From Sphingobium sp. SCG-1 (GTDB lineage Bacteria; Pseudomonadota; Alphaproteobacteria; Sphingomonadales; Sphingomonadaceae), in NCBI RefSeq assembly GCF_002953135.1, contig NZ_CP026372.1, forward strand, positions 868,001-932,000: DNA of 64,000 bases. Reading direction: 5' to 3'. Position numbers and translations under genes: made by a program. Positions 51,281-61,056 of this stretch are shown here, piece after piece. The stretch's first letter is position 1. Every line of letters starts with the position of its first letter. The notes below the pieces were generated by a model. It was given only the letters and a program-made list of their open reading frames with translations, made no database searches and was not told the DNA's origin.

Positions 51281-51754
51281 TTATCGCAGTGAACTGTCGC
51301 TGACAGTTTCCATGGCGACGAAGGTCGACGTGCTGGCCACATGCGGCAGGCTTGAGATCTTCTCGCCCAGAACGATCCGATAGCGACGGATGTCCGGCGT
51401 GCGCACTTTTAGCAGATAGTCGAAGCTGCTGGCGATCATGTGACATTCTTCGACCTCTGCAATGCGCCGCACCGCATTGTTGAACTCTCCTAGCGCCTTT
51501 TCACGCGTGTCCGAAAGCTTGACCTCGGTAAAAGCTACGTGATCCAAGCCCAGCTTGCGTGGATCAACGATTGCGCGAAAGCCAGCGATGACACCGGTCT
51601 CGATCAGCCGTCTCAAGCGAATCTGGCACGGAGTCTTGGAAAGCCCGACGTGTGTGGCGAGATCCGTGATGGTCATTCGCCCGTCACGGACCAGCGCCTC
51701 AATAATTTTTCGATCGAAGTTGTCCAGCTCGACCGATTTTTGAGGTACATCCAT
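51281..51754 (-). CDS. Lrp/AsnC-family regulator, probable proline-utilisation regulator
   Basis: A 157-residue Lrp-type protein: N-terminal helix-turn-helix (DNFDRKIIEALVRDGRMTITDLATHVGLSKTPCQIRLRRL) and a C-terminal RAM/AsnC ligand-binding domain. It is transcribed away from putA with 98 bases between the starts. In alphaproteobacteria such a gene beside putA (PutR type) activates it in the presence of proline. The putA protein here has no DNA-binding domain, so control by this neighbour is likely. Confidence 0.86.
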   Translation of the reverse strand: MDVPQKSVELDNFDRKIIEALVRDGRMTITDLATHVGLSKTPCQIRLRRLIETGVIAGFRAIVDPRKLGLDHVAFTEVKLSDTREKALGEFNNAVRRIAEVEECHMIASSFDYLLKVRTPDIRRYRIVLGEKISSLPHVASTSTFVAMETVSDSSLR

Positions 51755-51852
51755 GCAACATACCTACGGAACGGATCAAATAAGGGCAAACTGATATCAT
51801 TTTACCTCGCATATGGGCTGATCGGCTCGGCGACCTAAGTTATTATGCATAT
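51755..51852. promoter_or_regulatory. Divergent promoter region between the Lrp-type regulator and putA
   Basis: The 98 bases between the two start codons are AT-richer than the surroundings, with TTATTATGCATATATG directly at the putA start (containing the palindrome ATGCAT). Lrp proteins bind AT-rich degenerate sites of this kind, but no specific operator can be defined by eye. Confidence 0.45.
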
Positions 51853-54800
51853 ATGACAGACCCCACCCCGTTTACTGCGTTTGCCCCTCCAATCCGCTAC
51901 CAGTCAGCCTTTCGCCAAGCGATCACCACCGCGTATCGTCGGAGCGAGCCGGAGTGTATCAGGCAGTTGCTTCCCCAGGCCACTCTGCTCGATCTGGTCC
52001 GTGCTGCCGCCCGTGAAACGGCACATGCGCTAATCACGAGACTGCGATCCAAGCATAAGGGGACGGGCGTTGAAGGTCTGGTGCAGGAGTATGCTCTTTC
52101 CAGCCAGGAAGGTGTGGCGCTTATGTGCCTTGCCGAAGCCTTGTTGCGCATTCCAGATGCCGCAACGCGCGATGCTCTGATCCGCGATAAGATCGCACCG
52201 GGTGACTGGTCGTCGCATCTTGGCGGTGGCCGTTCGTTGTTCGTCAACGCTGCAACATGGGGCCTGATCGTCACCGGCAAGCTCGTCGATCCAGTAAACG
52301 ACCGCAGCCTCACCGCTGCGCTCAGCCGCCTTGTGGCCCGCGCAGGCGAACCGGTAATCCGCAAAGGTGTCGACATCGCCATGCGGATGATGGGTGAGCA
52401 GTTCGTCACCGGCGAGACGATTGCCGAAGCGCTCAAGCGCGCACGGACCGAAGAGGCGAAGGGCTTTACCTACAGCTTCGACATGCTCGGCGAGGCGGCG
52501 GCTACGGCTCACGATGCGGAGGAATATTACCGGTCCTACGAAACGGCGATCCACGCGATAGGGAAGGCTGCAAAAGGTCGTGGTCCCTATGCAGGCAACG
52601 GCATTTCGATCAAGCTTTCGGCGTTGCACCCGCGCTATTCCCGCGCGCAGGCGGATCGCGTTATGAGTGAGCTGTTGCCGCGCGTCGCGGCTTTGGCCGC
52701 CATCGCCAAGTCATACGATATCGGCTTCAATATCGATGCCGAGGAAGCGGACCGTCTCGAACTATCGCTCGATCTGCTGGAAAGCCTCGCGCTTGATCCA
52801 GCGCTCGCCGGTTGGAACGGTCTGGGCTTCGTCGTACAGGCCTATGGCAAGCGCTGCCCGTTCGTCATCGAATGGATCGTCGATCTCGCCCGTCGCGCCA
52901 GTCGGCGGATCATGGTCCGGCTGGTCAAAGGGGCCTACTGGGATGCGGAGATTAAGCGCGCGCAAGTCGATGGGCTTCCGGATTTCCCGGTCTATACGCG
53001 TAAGATTCATACTGACGTCGCCTACATGGCCTGCGCGGCCAAGCTGCTGGCGGCGAAGGACGTCGTCTTTCCGCAATTCGCCACGCATAACGCCCAATCC
53101 CTCGCCAGCATCTATCACATGGCCGGACCCGATTTCGTGCATGGAGATTATGAGTTCCAGTGCCTGCACGGAATGGGCGAACCGCTTTATGAGGAAGTGG
53201 TGGGTGCGGCGAAACTCGATCGCCCCTGCCGCATCTATGCGCCGGTGGGCACGCATGAGACTTTGCTCGCTTACCTCGTTCGCCGCCTGCTGGAGAACGG
53301 GGCTAATTCCAGCTTCGTCAATCGCATCGCGGACCCGAACGTATTGATCGACGAATTGGTCGCCGATCCGGTGGAGCAGGTCGCCGCAATGTCGCTGCCC
53401 GGCGCGAAACACGATCAGATCGCACTGCCTTTGGCGCTTTATCCCGATCGCCATAATTCGGCGGGGATCGACATAAGCGATGAGACGGCCCTTGCAACCT
53501 TGAACGAGGCGCTGCTGGCGAGCGCCGCTATTGAATGGGCGGCGACGCCGGACCGAGGGAAGACCATAACACGGCAGGTTCGTAATCCTGCCGATCATCG
53601 CGACGTGGTTGGTATGGTTGCCGAGTTGTCGCCAGATGATGCAAAAGCCGCCGTGGTACGTGCTGCAAGTTCAAGCTGGCAGAGCGTGTCCGTCATCGAA
53701 AGGGCGGCTACGCTCGATCGGGCCGCGGATGCCATGCAGGCGCGCATGCCGATTCTGCTAGGCCTCATCATGCGAGAATCCGGAAAGTCGCTTGCCAATG
53801 CCATAGCGGAAGTGCGCGAGGCGATCGATTTCCTCCGCTACTACGCACAACAGGCCCGCAAGACTTTAGGCTCTGACATCAAGCCGGTCGGTCCTGTCGT
53901 ATGCATTTCACCCTGGAATTTCCCCTTCGCTATTTTCTCAGGCCAGGTCGCTGCCGCCTTGGTCGCAGGCAATCCGGTGCTCGCCAAGCCTGCTGAGGAA
54001 ACGCCCCTCATTGCCGCGGAAGCTGTGCGCCTGATGCACGAAGCGGGCGTGCCTGCCGACGCGCTGCAACTCATTCCCGGCGACGGCTTGGTGGGTGCGG
54101 CGCTTGTTGAAGCGCAAGAAACTGCGGGTGTCATGTTTACTGGCTCCACGGAAGTTGCCCGCTTGATCCAGAGGCAATTGGCGCAGCGCCTTTCGCCCGA
54201 AGGCAAACCCATCCCTTTCATCGCCGAAACCGGCGGGCAGAATGCGATGATCGTCGACAGCTCGGCGCTCCCTGAGCAAGTCGTGGCCGACGTAATCGCG
54301 TCCGCCTTTGACAGTGCAGGCCAGCGCTGTTCCGCACTGCGTATCCTCTGCCTGCAGGACGATATCGCCGATCGAACGCTGACAATGTTGACGGGTGCCC
54401 TGCAGGAACTGCGTATCGGCCGCACCGACCGGCTTGCGATCGATATCGGGCCGGTCATCACCGCCGAAGCCAAAGCGAATATCGAGGAACATATTCGCGC
54501 AATGCGGGCGAAGGGTCATGCCGTAGAGCAGCTCGCGCTCCCAGCGGACGCGGCGCATGGAACGTTCGTGCCGCCCACGATCATTGAATTGGACAGCCTT
54601 GCCGATCTTGAACATGAAGTATTCGGACCTGTCCTTCATATCATCCGATACAAACGCGCGGGACTAGACGCGTTGATCGATGCGATCAACGCCACCGGCT
54701 ATGGCTTGACCTTCGGCTTGCATACGCGGCTAGAGGAGACGATCGCGCATGTCACCGGCCGCATTCGCGCGGGCAATCATTACGTGAACCGCAATATCAT

Positions 54801-55473
54801 TGGCGCAGTGGTTGGCGTGCAGCCGTTCGGTGGACGAGGGCTTTCGGGAACAGGACCGAAGGCCGGTGGGCCGCTCTATCTCGGGCGACTCGTGCGCGAA
54901 GCGCCTCAGGCTTTGCCATCAACGTCAGCAGTTCCCGATGCGGCGCTTGCCGACTTCATTACCTGGCTTGTTGCTAAAGGAGAGAACAAGGCTGCGCAAC
55001 ACGCCCGCGACTACGCCAAACGCTCAAGGCTAGGCCTTGAACTGGAACTGCCTGGTCCCGTTGGCGAACGCAATCTCTACGCGCTTCATCCACGAGGCAA
55101 CATCCTGCTTGAGCCTGCTACAACAGAAGGGCTTTATCAGCAGATCGCGGCCGTTCTTGCGACTGGCAGTTGGGGCAGGGTGGAGGGAATGGCGCTTCCT
55201 GCCGATCTCCCTGCCAGCGTAGTGCAACGCCTGTCTTCAGAACCAAGTGATCCCGTAGGGGGGGCGCTGCTGGAGGGCGATCCCAACCAGATCGTTGCCG
55301 CTCTTGCCCGCATCGCCAGCCTTCCGGGAGGCGTCCTCCTAACGCAAGCCGCGTCATGTACCGACTGCCGTAACGGCGCAGCTTACCGACTTGACTGGCT
55401 TGTCGAGGAAGTGTCAACCTCGATAAACACCACTGCGTCGGGCGGTAACGCAAGCTTGATGACTATTGCGTGA
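51853..55473 (+). CDS. putA: Bifunctional proline dehydrogenase/L-glutamate-gamma-semialdehyde dehydrogenase
   Basis: A 1206-residue PutA. It lacks the N-terminal ribbon-helix-helix domain of E. coli PutA (1320 residues) and is therefore only an enzyme. The proline dehydrogenase barrel (residues ~70-480) contains GISIKLSALHPRYSRAQ, MVRLVKGAYWDAEIKRAQ and FATHNAQSLASIYHMAG. The aldehyde dehydrogenase part (~530-1000) has SPWNFPFAIFSGQVAAAL, FTGSTEVARLI, the catalytic Glu in IAETGGQNAMIVDS and the catalytic Cys in FDSAGQRCSALRIL. The C-terminal ~200 residues resemble the ALDH-like lid of longer PutAs. It oxidises proline to glutamate on the inner face of the membrane, reducing quinone and NAD. 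Confidence 0.96.
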   Translation: MTDPTPFTAFAPPIRYQSAFRQAITTAYRRSEPECIRQLLPQATLLDLVRAAARETAHALITRLRSKHKGTGVEGLVQEYALSSQEGVALMCLAEALLRIPDAATRDALIRDKIAPGDWSSHLGGGRSLFVNAATWGLIVTGKLVDPVNDRSLTAALSRLVARAGEPVIRKGVDIAMRMMGEQFVTGETIAEALKRARTEEAKGFTYSFDMLGEAAATAHDAEEYYRSYETAIHAIGKAAKGRGPYAGNGISIKLSALHPRYSRAQADRVMSELLPRVAALAAIAKSYDIGFNIDAEEADRLELSLDLLESLALDPALAGWNGLGFVVQAYGKRCPFVIEWIVDLARRASRRIMVRLVKGAYWDAEIKRAQVDGLPDFPVYTRKIHTDVAYMACAAKLLAAKDVVFPQFATHNAQSLASIYHMAGPDFVHGDYEFQCLHGMGEPLYEEVVGAAKLDRPCRIYAPVGTHETLLAYLVRRLLENGANSSFVNRIADPNVLIDELVADPVEQVAAMSLPGAKHDQIALPLALYPDRHNSAGIDISDETALATLNEALLASAAIEWAATPDRGKTITRQVRNPADHRDVVGMVAELSPDDAKAAVVRAASSSWQSVSVIERAATLDRAADAMQARMPILLGLIMRESGKSLANAIAEVREAIDFLRYYAQQARKTLGSDIKPVGPVVCISPWNFPFAIFSGQVAAALVAGNPVLAKPAEETPLIAAEAVRLMHEAGVPADALQLIPGDGLVGAALVEAQETAGVMFTGSTEVARLIQRQLAQRLSPEGKPIPFIAETGGQNAMIVDSSALPEQVVADVIASAFDSAGQRCSALRILCLQDDIADRTLTMLTGALQELRIGRTDRLAIDIGPVITAEAKANIEEHIRAMRAKGHAVEQLALPADAAHGTFVPPTIIELDSLADLEHEVFGPVLHIIRYKRAGLDALIDAINATGYGLTFGLHTRLEETIAHVTGRIRAGNHYVNRNIIGAVVGVQPFGGRGLSGTGPKAGGPLYLGRLVREAPQALPSTSAVPDAALADFITWLVAKGENKAAQHARDYAKRSRLGLELELPGPVGERNLYALHPRGNILLEPATTEGLYQQIAAVLATGSWGRVEGMALPADLPASVVQRLSSEPSDPVGGALLEGDPNQIVAALARIASLPGGVLLTQAASCTDCRNGAAYRLDWLVEEVSTSINTTASGGNASLMTIA

Positions 55474-55607
55474 TGGCCGTGCCATTCCGCCTGGCATCGG
55501 ACTTACCCGCCACTCTATTTATTCATTGGCTCCAGCACCGTTTCTGCACTGGTCACGGCACCGCTGATTGAATGACGCTGCTGCCAAAGAACGGAGAGGC
55601 GAATAAG

Positions 55608-56225
55608 CTACGAGCCAAGCAGTTTCTTTTTAAAGAGTGTCTTTACCAGTCGATCTTCAAGGACTCGTCCGACGACGTATAAAAAGGCAAAGATCGCTGC
55701 AAAAACATATGCCGGCGTAGGCGAAGGCTTCTTGTCCTCGTCATCCTTGTCCTTTTTTGAACCTTCTTTTTTGGGCTTTTCAGGTGCTGGCGCGCCCAAA
55801 GCTTTGTCGATCGGGTTCAACGGCTTAACGGCATCTTCTTTTTTAGATTTCTTCGATGTCTCCGCTGCTTCGGTCGAAGGTTTCTGGAACTTACCCATGG
55901 CTATAGTAAACTGAGCAAAAGCCAGAAACATCAACGGCGCAAGAAAGCAGAACAACAATGCCCGGCTAGTCAGTCGGTAACGAAGCACCGTTCCAGCCAA
56001 GCCTTTTTCGACCTGCAACACGCCGCCATCGAAGACGGACATCTTATCTTGGGCTGCTTGATCCTTCTTGCGGAAAATCAGCGTATCGTTTGTTCGTTCA
56101 TGGCTGGTGCCGGTCTCGCGGAACAGCGGGTCGAGCCTGTCGAAAGCTTCATCGCTTGATTGCTCGGGGGCAAGCGGCAAGCTGCCTCTGACATGCCAAA
56201 TCCAGTCGATGAAACGCAGGTTCAC
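55608..56225 (-). CDS. Hypothetical membrane protein with Lys-rich linker
   Basis: A 205-residue protein starting at GTG 56225, right after an AAGGAG ribosome-binding site. It has two hydrophobic segments (residues ~90-110 and ~172-190). Between them is a strongly charged, low-complexity linker rich in Lys, Glu and Pro (SKKSKKEDAVKPL, then PEKPKKEGSKKDKDDEDKK). The first ~85 residues are soluble. I recognise no family. It lies 70 bases downstream of the hydroxylase gene on the same strand, so the two may be cotranscribed. Confidence 0.65.
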   Translation of the reverse strand: MNLRFIDWIWHVRGSLPLAPEQSSDEAFDRLDPLFRETGTSHERTNDTLIFRKKDQAAQDKMSVFDGGVLQVEKGLAGTVLRYRLTSRALLFCFLAPLMFLAFAQFTIAMGKFQKPSTEAAETSKKSKKEDAVKPLNPIDKALGAPAPEKPKKEGSKKDKDDEDKKPSPTPAYVFAAIFAFLYVVGRVLEDRLVKTLFKKKLLGS

Positions 56226-56295
56226 GTGATCTCCTTTTAAGAAAGCTTTTCAAAGTCGGCTTCGGAGCCTGCCGATTAAGATTAAGTGGTCTCCA

Positions 56296-57282
56296 TCATT
56301 CGGCAGGCAAAGGCATTGCCTCCGCTCGCCCAAATCGTTCCTTGAGCGACTTCCAACCTTCCGTGAAAGGAAAGGTCATCTGCTCGCGGATCGACATGCG
56401 GCGTCCGCCCTCCATGCCCAGCAGCTCCGCCTCACCGTCCACGCATGTGCCGAACAGGCGGTCGATGAAGATATAGGTATTGGAATAATTGCTACGGCTG
56501 GCTTCGAAGTCCTGCGAATGGTGCACGCTGTGATGCTCGGTCGTATTGAACACAAAGCGCCACCAGCGCGGCGTGTTGAAGCGGACATTGATGTGCTGAT
56601 AGGCTCCGACCGCCATCCCGATCGCACCCGCGAGGAGGGCAGCTCTGGGCAGGAAATCGAAAAAACCACCAACACCCAGACCGATTAGGAAAAGTTCGAC
56701 AGGGTTTCCGACCGCACCCTTATGAACGTTCAACTGCGTGATGTAGTGATGCACCGAATGGGGTAGCCAGAGCGGGTACCAGTTGTGCATCCCGCGATGC
56801 ATCCAGTACTGCCCGAAATCGAAGATGAACGATATCAGAAATGCCTGCACCAGCAGAGGCAAACCCGTGAACCAACTGAGTTTGTCCCAATCGAAGGAAT
56901 GCTGGACTGCCTCGATTATCACTCCATCGCCAATGTAACTGTCCACCATGCGGAGCAGCGTGTAGCCGAGTCCGACATAGAACAGGTCGGTAGTCAGTTC
57001 CTTCCAAGTCAGGTGCCAGCTCTCGTGCCGTGGCGTCAGCCATTCAAGAACCATCAACAGGATTTTAAAGCCGATGCCGATGCCGATTGCAGTCGATGCC
57101 TTCGCAATAGAGTTGGGCGCGTAGTACCAGAACAGGATCAGCGCGAACAGCACCGTAGGCTGGAACACGGTGAAGACGAACTGCTTGAAGGGCCCGCCCT
57201 CCACCTTGGGAATGTTCTCCCAGCCGACAGTAACTGGCGCCTGCGCGCCGATCACTCTTTTACCTACGCGAACTCCGCCCAT
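56296..57282 (-). CDS. Fatty-acid hydroxylase/sterol desaturase superfamily protein
   Basis: A 328-residue membrane protein with the di-iron histidine motifs of the superfamily: HRGMH (near residue 160), HSVHH, and HHSVHH later in the chain. There are four or five hydrophobic segments before and between them. Members hydroxylate or desaturate lipids, carotenoids or sterols in the membrane with oxygen. The substrate cannot be told from the sequence; in sphingomonads carotenoid, hopanoid and sphingolipid modification are all possible. The start at 57282 follows GGGGGGCAGCTAA. Confidence 0.86.
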   Translation of the reverse strand: MGGVRVGKRVIGAQAPVTVGWENIPKVEGGPFKQFVFTVFQPTVLFALILFWYYAPNSIAKASTAIGIGIGFKILLMVLEWLTPRHESWHLTWKELTTDLFYVGLGYTLLRMVDSYIGDGVIIEAVQHSFDWDKLSWFTGLPLLVQAFLISFIFDFGQYWMHRGMHNWYPLWLPHSVHHYITQLNVHKGAVGNPVELFLIGLGVGGFFDFLPRAALLAGAIGMAVGAYQHINVRFNTPRWWRFVFNTTEHHSVHHSQDFEASRSNYSNTYIFIDRLFGTCVDGEAELLGMEGGRRMSIREQMTFPFTEGWKSLKERFGRAEAMPLPAE

Positions 57283-57583
57283 TTAGCTGCCCCCCGCAAA
57301 GCTTGGTCGCCTATGCCAGTAGTACTAATTGACTCAAACGTAATACTAATGCGTCTCCCTGTCCATACGTAGAGTGACGTTTGCACTACCTGTGGGCAAA
57401 AGGCCGGAGGACTGTCTCTTACGAGGTTGCATTCTCTTTTACGATCGACCGTATTCGGGAGCTCCGGCCAATGTTGGTGCGGGCCGGGTGCGGCATCATA
57501 GTTCCTTACATATCTTCCCTGCGCTCGCGCGGCCAAGCCGGTTCGAGCCTCATCGGGAAATTGAGTATGATCATTGATGAAGG
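57283..57583. other. Intergenic region without recognised gene
   Basis: The 301 bases between the end of the GGDEF gene and the start of the hydroxylase gene (both minus strand) contain only short frames without coding character. A moderately AT-rich patch at 57320-57370, just upstream of the hydroxylase start, may hold its promoter. Nothing else stands out. Confidence 0.5.
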
Positions 57584-58786
57584 TTACATGCCCGCAGCCC
57601 CTGATCGCCCGGGGCTATCCATCGGCGGAGCCGCTGCAGCCAGTGCCCCATACCGCCGGCCTACACCTTTCCCGGCGCCTTTCGCTGCATATAAGGCTTC
57701 ATCCGCCCTTAGTCGCAGCTGAAGCGTACTTGCTGCATCTTCAGGCAGACATGCAAAGCCAATACTGGCGCCCACACGCGCAACAGTCCCACCACCGAGA
57801 TCGTAAGCGTAGCGCGAAATTGCGCTGATAAGACGGTCTGCTAGCGGCCCAATCCGATGAGGCTCCATATCGCGTACGACGACCATAAACTCATCACCGC
57901 CCATCCGTCCAAGTAGATCCTCACTTCGAATCTGCTCCCTCAGCCGTTCAGCCACCTTGACCAAGAGCAAATCCCCGGCTCCGTGACCATGTTGGTCGTT
58001 CACTTGCTTGAAGCCATCAAGGTCTATGCAGATCAAGGCCATTTGCCGATCCCGATGCGGCAAAATCTGACTCAGTGCTTCATCCATGCCCTGCCGGTTA
58101 AGAATGCCTGTAAGGGAATCATGTTGAGCAAGATGAAGCACTTTCGCGTGCGCAGCCAGAGTGGACAACATAGACTTATGGAACGTGGCAATGATCTGCA
58201 TCGCTCCCAAAAGAAAGGGTGGGGTCATCGGTAAGATTATCGCGAGCCAAGCCTCACCCGAAGCCAACGCTCCTGCAACGAACGGAAGGTCGCATAACAA
58301 CACAAGCAGAAACGCAAAGCGCGGTGCGGCGTAGTTACGCGCACAAAGGGGGCCGATGAGTGCCATTACGAGAGTGGCCGACAACACGCATAGCACGAGA
58401 TCGCCCGACCTCATTATAGCGAAGGCTAAAGATCCTTGCAGGGTGCACCAGACTGTTGAGAGTATCACCGACGTGTCGATAGTCGGGTCGCAGCCAGGCT
58501 CATGTCGCAATTGCCTCGCACGCCGCTGCCAATCGACGAAGCGCGCCGTCATCAGCGCTAGTTCGAGTCCAACGAAGAACCCAAATGTTGCGTTGCCACT
58601 ACGGAAAAGCGCCACGCCAGCAACAGCAAGGGCACAGAGCGATCCCATGAGTGCAGCAGCAGGAGACCCCAGAAGTTGCCCTAGCAAAAAGGCGCGCCCG
58701 GCAGGAGTAACATCTTTGAAAGGCTGAAAGAACCACTGACAAAGCGAAGTGGCCCGTCCCAACCTCGCACGAGAATAGGTATTCAC
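57584..58786 (-). CDS. Membrane-bound diguanylate cyclase (GGDEF)
   Basis: A 400-residue protein: five or six hydrophobic segments in residues ~30-210, then a GGDEF domain (residues ~220-380) starting HLAQHDSLTGILNRQGMDEAL. The active-site loop is GRMGGDEFMVVV, complete, so synthesis of c-di-GMP is expected. An inhibitory I-site RxxD five residues before GGDEF is present as RSED in REQIRSEDLLGRMGG. No EAL domain. c-di-GMP commonly promotes exopolysaccharide and adhesin production, relevant to the locus at 1-31 kb, though no direct link is visible. Confidence 0.92.
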   Translation of the reverse strand: MNTYSRARLGRATSLCQWFFQPFKDVTPAGRAFLLGQLLGSPAAALMGSLCALAVAGVALFRSGNATFGFFVGLELALMTARFVDWQRRARQLRHEPGCDPTIDTSVILSTVWCTLQGSLAFAIMRSGDLVLCVLSATLVMALIGPLCARNYAAPRFAFLLVLLCDLPFVAGALASGEAWLAIILPMTPPFLLGAMQIIATFHKSMLSTLAAHAKVLHLAQHDSLTGILNRQGMDEALSQILPHRDRQMALICIDLDGFKQVNDQHGHGAGDLLLVKVAERLREQIRSEDLLGRMGGDEFMVVVRDMEPHRIGPLADRLISAISRYAYDLGGGTVARVGASIGFACLPEDAASTLQLRLRADEALYAAKGAGKGVGRRYGALAAAAPPMDSPGRSGAAGM

Positions 58787-59012
58787 TTCGCCGCTCCTGA
58801 CTCCACCAAATCATCTTTGCACGAACATGATTATGAAATGGTTGCGAGGGGCACCGGAGTGCAGTGCCGCGTCTCTGCCAGGCCACGACGTTGCGCATGC
58901 TTATACGATACTTCGGCCCTATCCAAGATAGGCCAGCCTCCGCTTGTTTCAGCTAATGGCAGTGCTGATTGAGGCGCTCAATTAAGTCCCAGGTGGTGAT
59001 GCTCGTAGGGTG

Positions 59013-59942
59013 CTAACCCGGAGCCATCCAAGTTTCCAGGCTTGTCGATCGTCCGATAAGTTCCATACGATCACGGGAAGGGGGAGTGCCAAAGGCGCGG
59101 CTATATTCCCGGCTGAACTGCGTCGCGCTTTCATAACCGACGGAATACGCAGCTCTGCTTGCCTCCCAACCCGCCGCAAGGAAGCGTCGCGCGGCCTGCA
59201 ATCGCAAAGTCTTCTGATATTGCAACGGGCTCATCGCGGTTGCGGCTCTGAAATGGCGATGGAAAGATGCCACGCTCATTCCTGCAATTTCGGAGAGCCG
59301 GACCGTCCTCAGTTCCTCCGTATAGTGACCCTGTATCCAATGAATGGTGCGGCGAATCCTCGCCAGTCGGCTATCCTCCTGCGCCATCTGGCATAGTTGC
59401 CCGCCGAGATGCCCTTTGAGAAGACAATACAGGATTTCCCGCTCGCGGGCCGCTGCAAGGGCGGCAATGTCCTCCGGGTGGTCCAGAAGGGCGAGAAGCC
59501 TCGCCCATGCGTCCAACAAATCCGGCGTTATTGCGCTCAGCGCGAAACTTGAGCGTCCGGGGCTGGTCCCGCCGTGATCGATCAAACCGGTCGGCATTGT
59601 GGCGACCAACTCAGCGAGTGCAGAGCGGTCGAGCCTCATTCCCACCGCCACATAGGGCGCGTCCGGCCTGGCCTCCAGGATTTGTCCCGTCCCCGGAACG
59701 TCGAGTGACGCAACGAAGTAGCTGGAATTATCATATTGCAGGACAGCATCACCGATGCTTACGCGTTTCGCCCCCTGAAGGATCAGGCACGTCACGGGCG
59801 TATGTACGGTCGATACACCAGTACTCGGTTTGAAAATGGTGCTCAGCGTCAAGCCTGGAATGAGACTTTCGGAGCACGCTGAGCCAGCGTGTCGCTGCAC
59901 CCGCTCTCGCATCTGACATATCAATCGCCGCATCGAAGTCAT
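59013..59942 (-). CDS. AraC-family transcriptional regulator
   Basis: A 309-residue regulator with the N-terminal AraC_N (PF06719-type) cupin domain (STVHTPVTCLILQGAKRVSIGD) and a C-terminal double helix-turn-helix: RTVRLSEIAGMSVASFHRHFRAATAMSPLQYQKTLRLQAARRFL, then AAYSVGYESATQFSREYSRAFGTPP. This subtype often controls a divergent short-chain dehydrogenase gene, exactly the arrangement here (the SDR starts 152 bases away). ATG 59942 is taken as start; a TTG four codons earlier is possible, and neither has a strong ribosome-binding site. Confidence 0.9.
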   Translation of the reverse strand: MTSMRRLICQMRERVQRHAGSACSESLIPGLTLSTIFKPSTGVSTVHTPVTCLILQGAKRVSIGDAVLQYDNSSYFVASLDVPGTGQILEARPDAPYVAVGMRLDRSALAELVATMPTGLIDHGGTSPGRSSFALSAITPDLLDAWARLLALLDHPEDIAALAAAREREILYCLLKGHLGGQLCQMAQEDSRLARIRRTIHWIQGHYTEELRTVRLSEIAGMSVASFHRHFRAATAMSPLQYQKTLRLQAARRFLAAGWEASRAAYSVGYESATQFSREYSRAFGTPPSRDRMELIGRSTSLETWMAPG

Positions 59943-60094
59943 TGCTTGTCGCAACTTGGCTGGTGCCTGACAAGGCCCACGGAAAGGCGTTCGCGGTTGA
60001 TAGGATTAGGCATGCCTTCGCGATAATCGAGCACTGCATACCGCGATCCATCCTCTAGACTGTCTGGCAGAAAATCATGAGGACAAGAACAATT

Positions 60095-61048
60095 ATGCCA
60101 GCTTTCGATGTCACCACCACGACCGACGACGTGCTTGCCGGTCTGGACCTTTCCGGCAAGCGTATCCTGGTCACGGGCGTCTCCGGCGGACTTGGGCTGG
60201 AAACAGCTCGTGCGCTCGTCGCGCATGGGGCAAACGTCATCGGCACGGTGCGCGATCTCGCCAACGGCGATCCCGTGCGCGATGCGGTAGGGAAGGCACC
60301 CGGCAGTCTTGATCTGATCGCGCTCGACTTGGCTTCTCTTGCAAGCGTCCGGGCTGCTGCAGACTCGCTGATTGCTGATGGACGGCCGCTTGATGTCGTG
60401 ATCGCAAATGCCGCCGTGATGGCAACCCCGTCCGGCAAGACGGTCGATGGTTTCGAGACTCAGTTCGGCACCAATCATCTTGGCCATTTCGCCTTGGTAA
60501 ATAGGCTTGCACCCTTGCTCAGGGAGGGCGCACGAGTCGTGATCCTTTCTTCGGCGGCGCATCGCTTCTCGGACGTCGATCTTGACGATCCCAACTTCGA
60601 GACGACGCCCTACGACACCTGGAGCGCCTATGGACGGTCCAAGACCGCAAATGTGCTGTTCGCCGTGGAGTTCGACCGGCGGTACAAGGACAAGGGCGTC
60701 CGTGCCGCAGCCGTCCATCCAGGCGGCGCCGACACCGGCCTCAAGCGCCACATGAGCCAATCGGACATGGACGCGATGGTGGCCCGGATCAACTCGATAG
60801 CGAAAGCGCAGACTGGTGCGCCGGCCTTTAAACTGAAGACGATCCCACAGGCCGCTTCCACCTCCGTCTGGGCCGCGATCGTCGCCGACGCTGACGAGGT
60901 CGGTGGGCGCTTCTGCCAGGATTGCGCTGTTGCGGGACTGGCTCATGCCGAAGTCATCGGTCCGGGCGTCCGCGAATATGCAGTTGATCCGGATAACGCC
61001 AAGGCATTGTGGACCAAGAGCGAAGAACTGGTCGGTGAGCGGTTCTGA
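60095..61048 (+). CDS. Short-chain dehydrogenase/reductase
   Basis: A 317-residue SDR of the WWOX/protochlorophyllide-reductase-like type (long, NADP-linked). The coenzyme loop is ILVTGVSGGLGLETARAL, the structural NAG variant is VIANAAVMATP, and the catalytic set is Ser (VVILSSAAHRF) with YGRSKTAN. The C-terminal part (PAFKLKTIPQAASTSVWAAIVAD) is typical of this group. The substrate is unknown. Start MPAFD at 60095 is preferred because homologues of this type begin near there and GAGGA precedes it; ATG 60077 is also possible. It is divergent from the AraC regulator that probably controls it. Confidence 0.86.
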   Translation: MPAFDVTTTTDDVLAGLDLSGKRILVTGVSGGLGLETARALVAHGANVIGTVRDLANGDPVRDAVGKAPGSLDLIALDLASLASVRAAADSLIADGRPLDVVIANAAVMATPSGKTVDGFETQFGTNHLGHFALVNRLAPLLREGARVVILSSAAHRFSDVDLDDPNFETTPYDTWSAYGRSKTANVLFAVEFDRRYKDKGVRAAAVHPGGADTGLKRHMSQSDMDAMVARINSIAKAQTGAPAFKLKTIPQAASTSVWAAIVADADEVGGRFCQDCAVAGLAHAEVIGPGVREYAVDPDNAKALWTKSEELVGERF

Positions 61049-61056
61049 CCTTCGGC

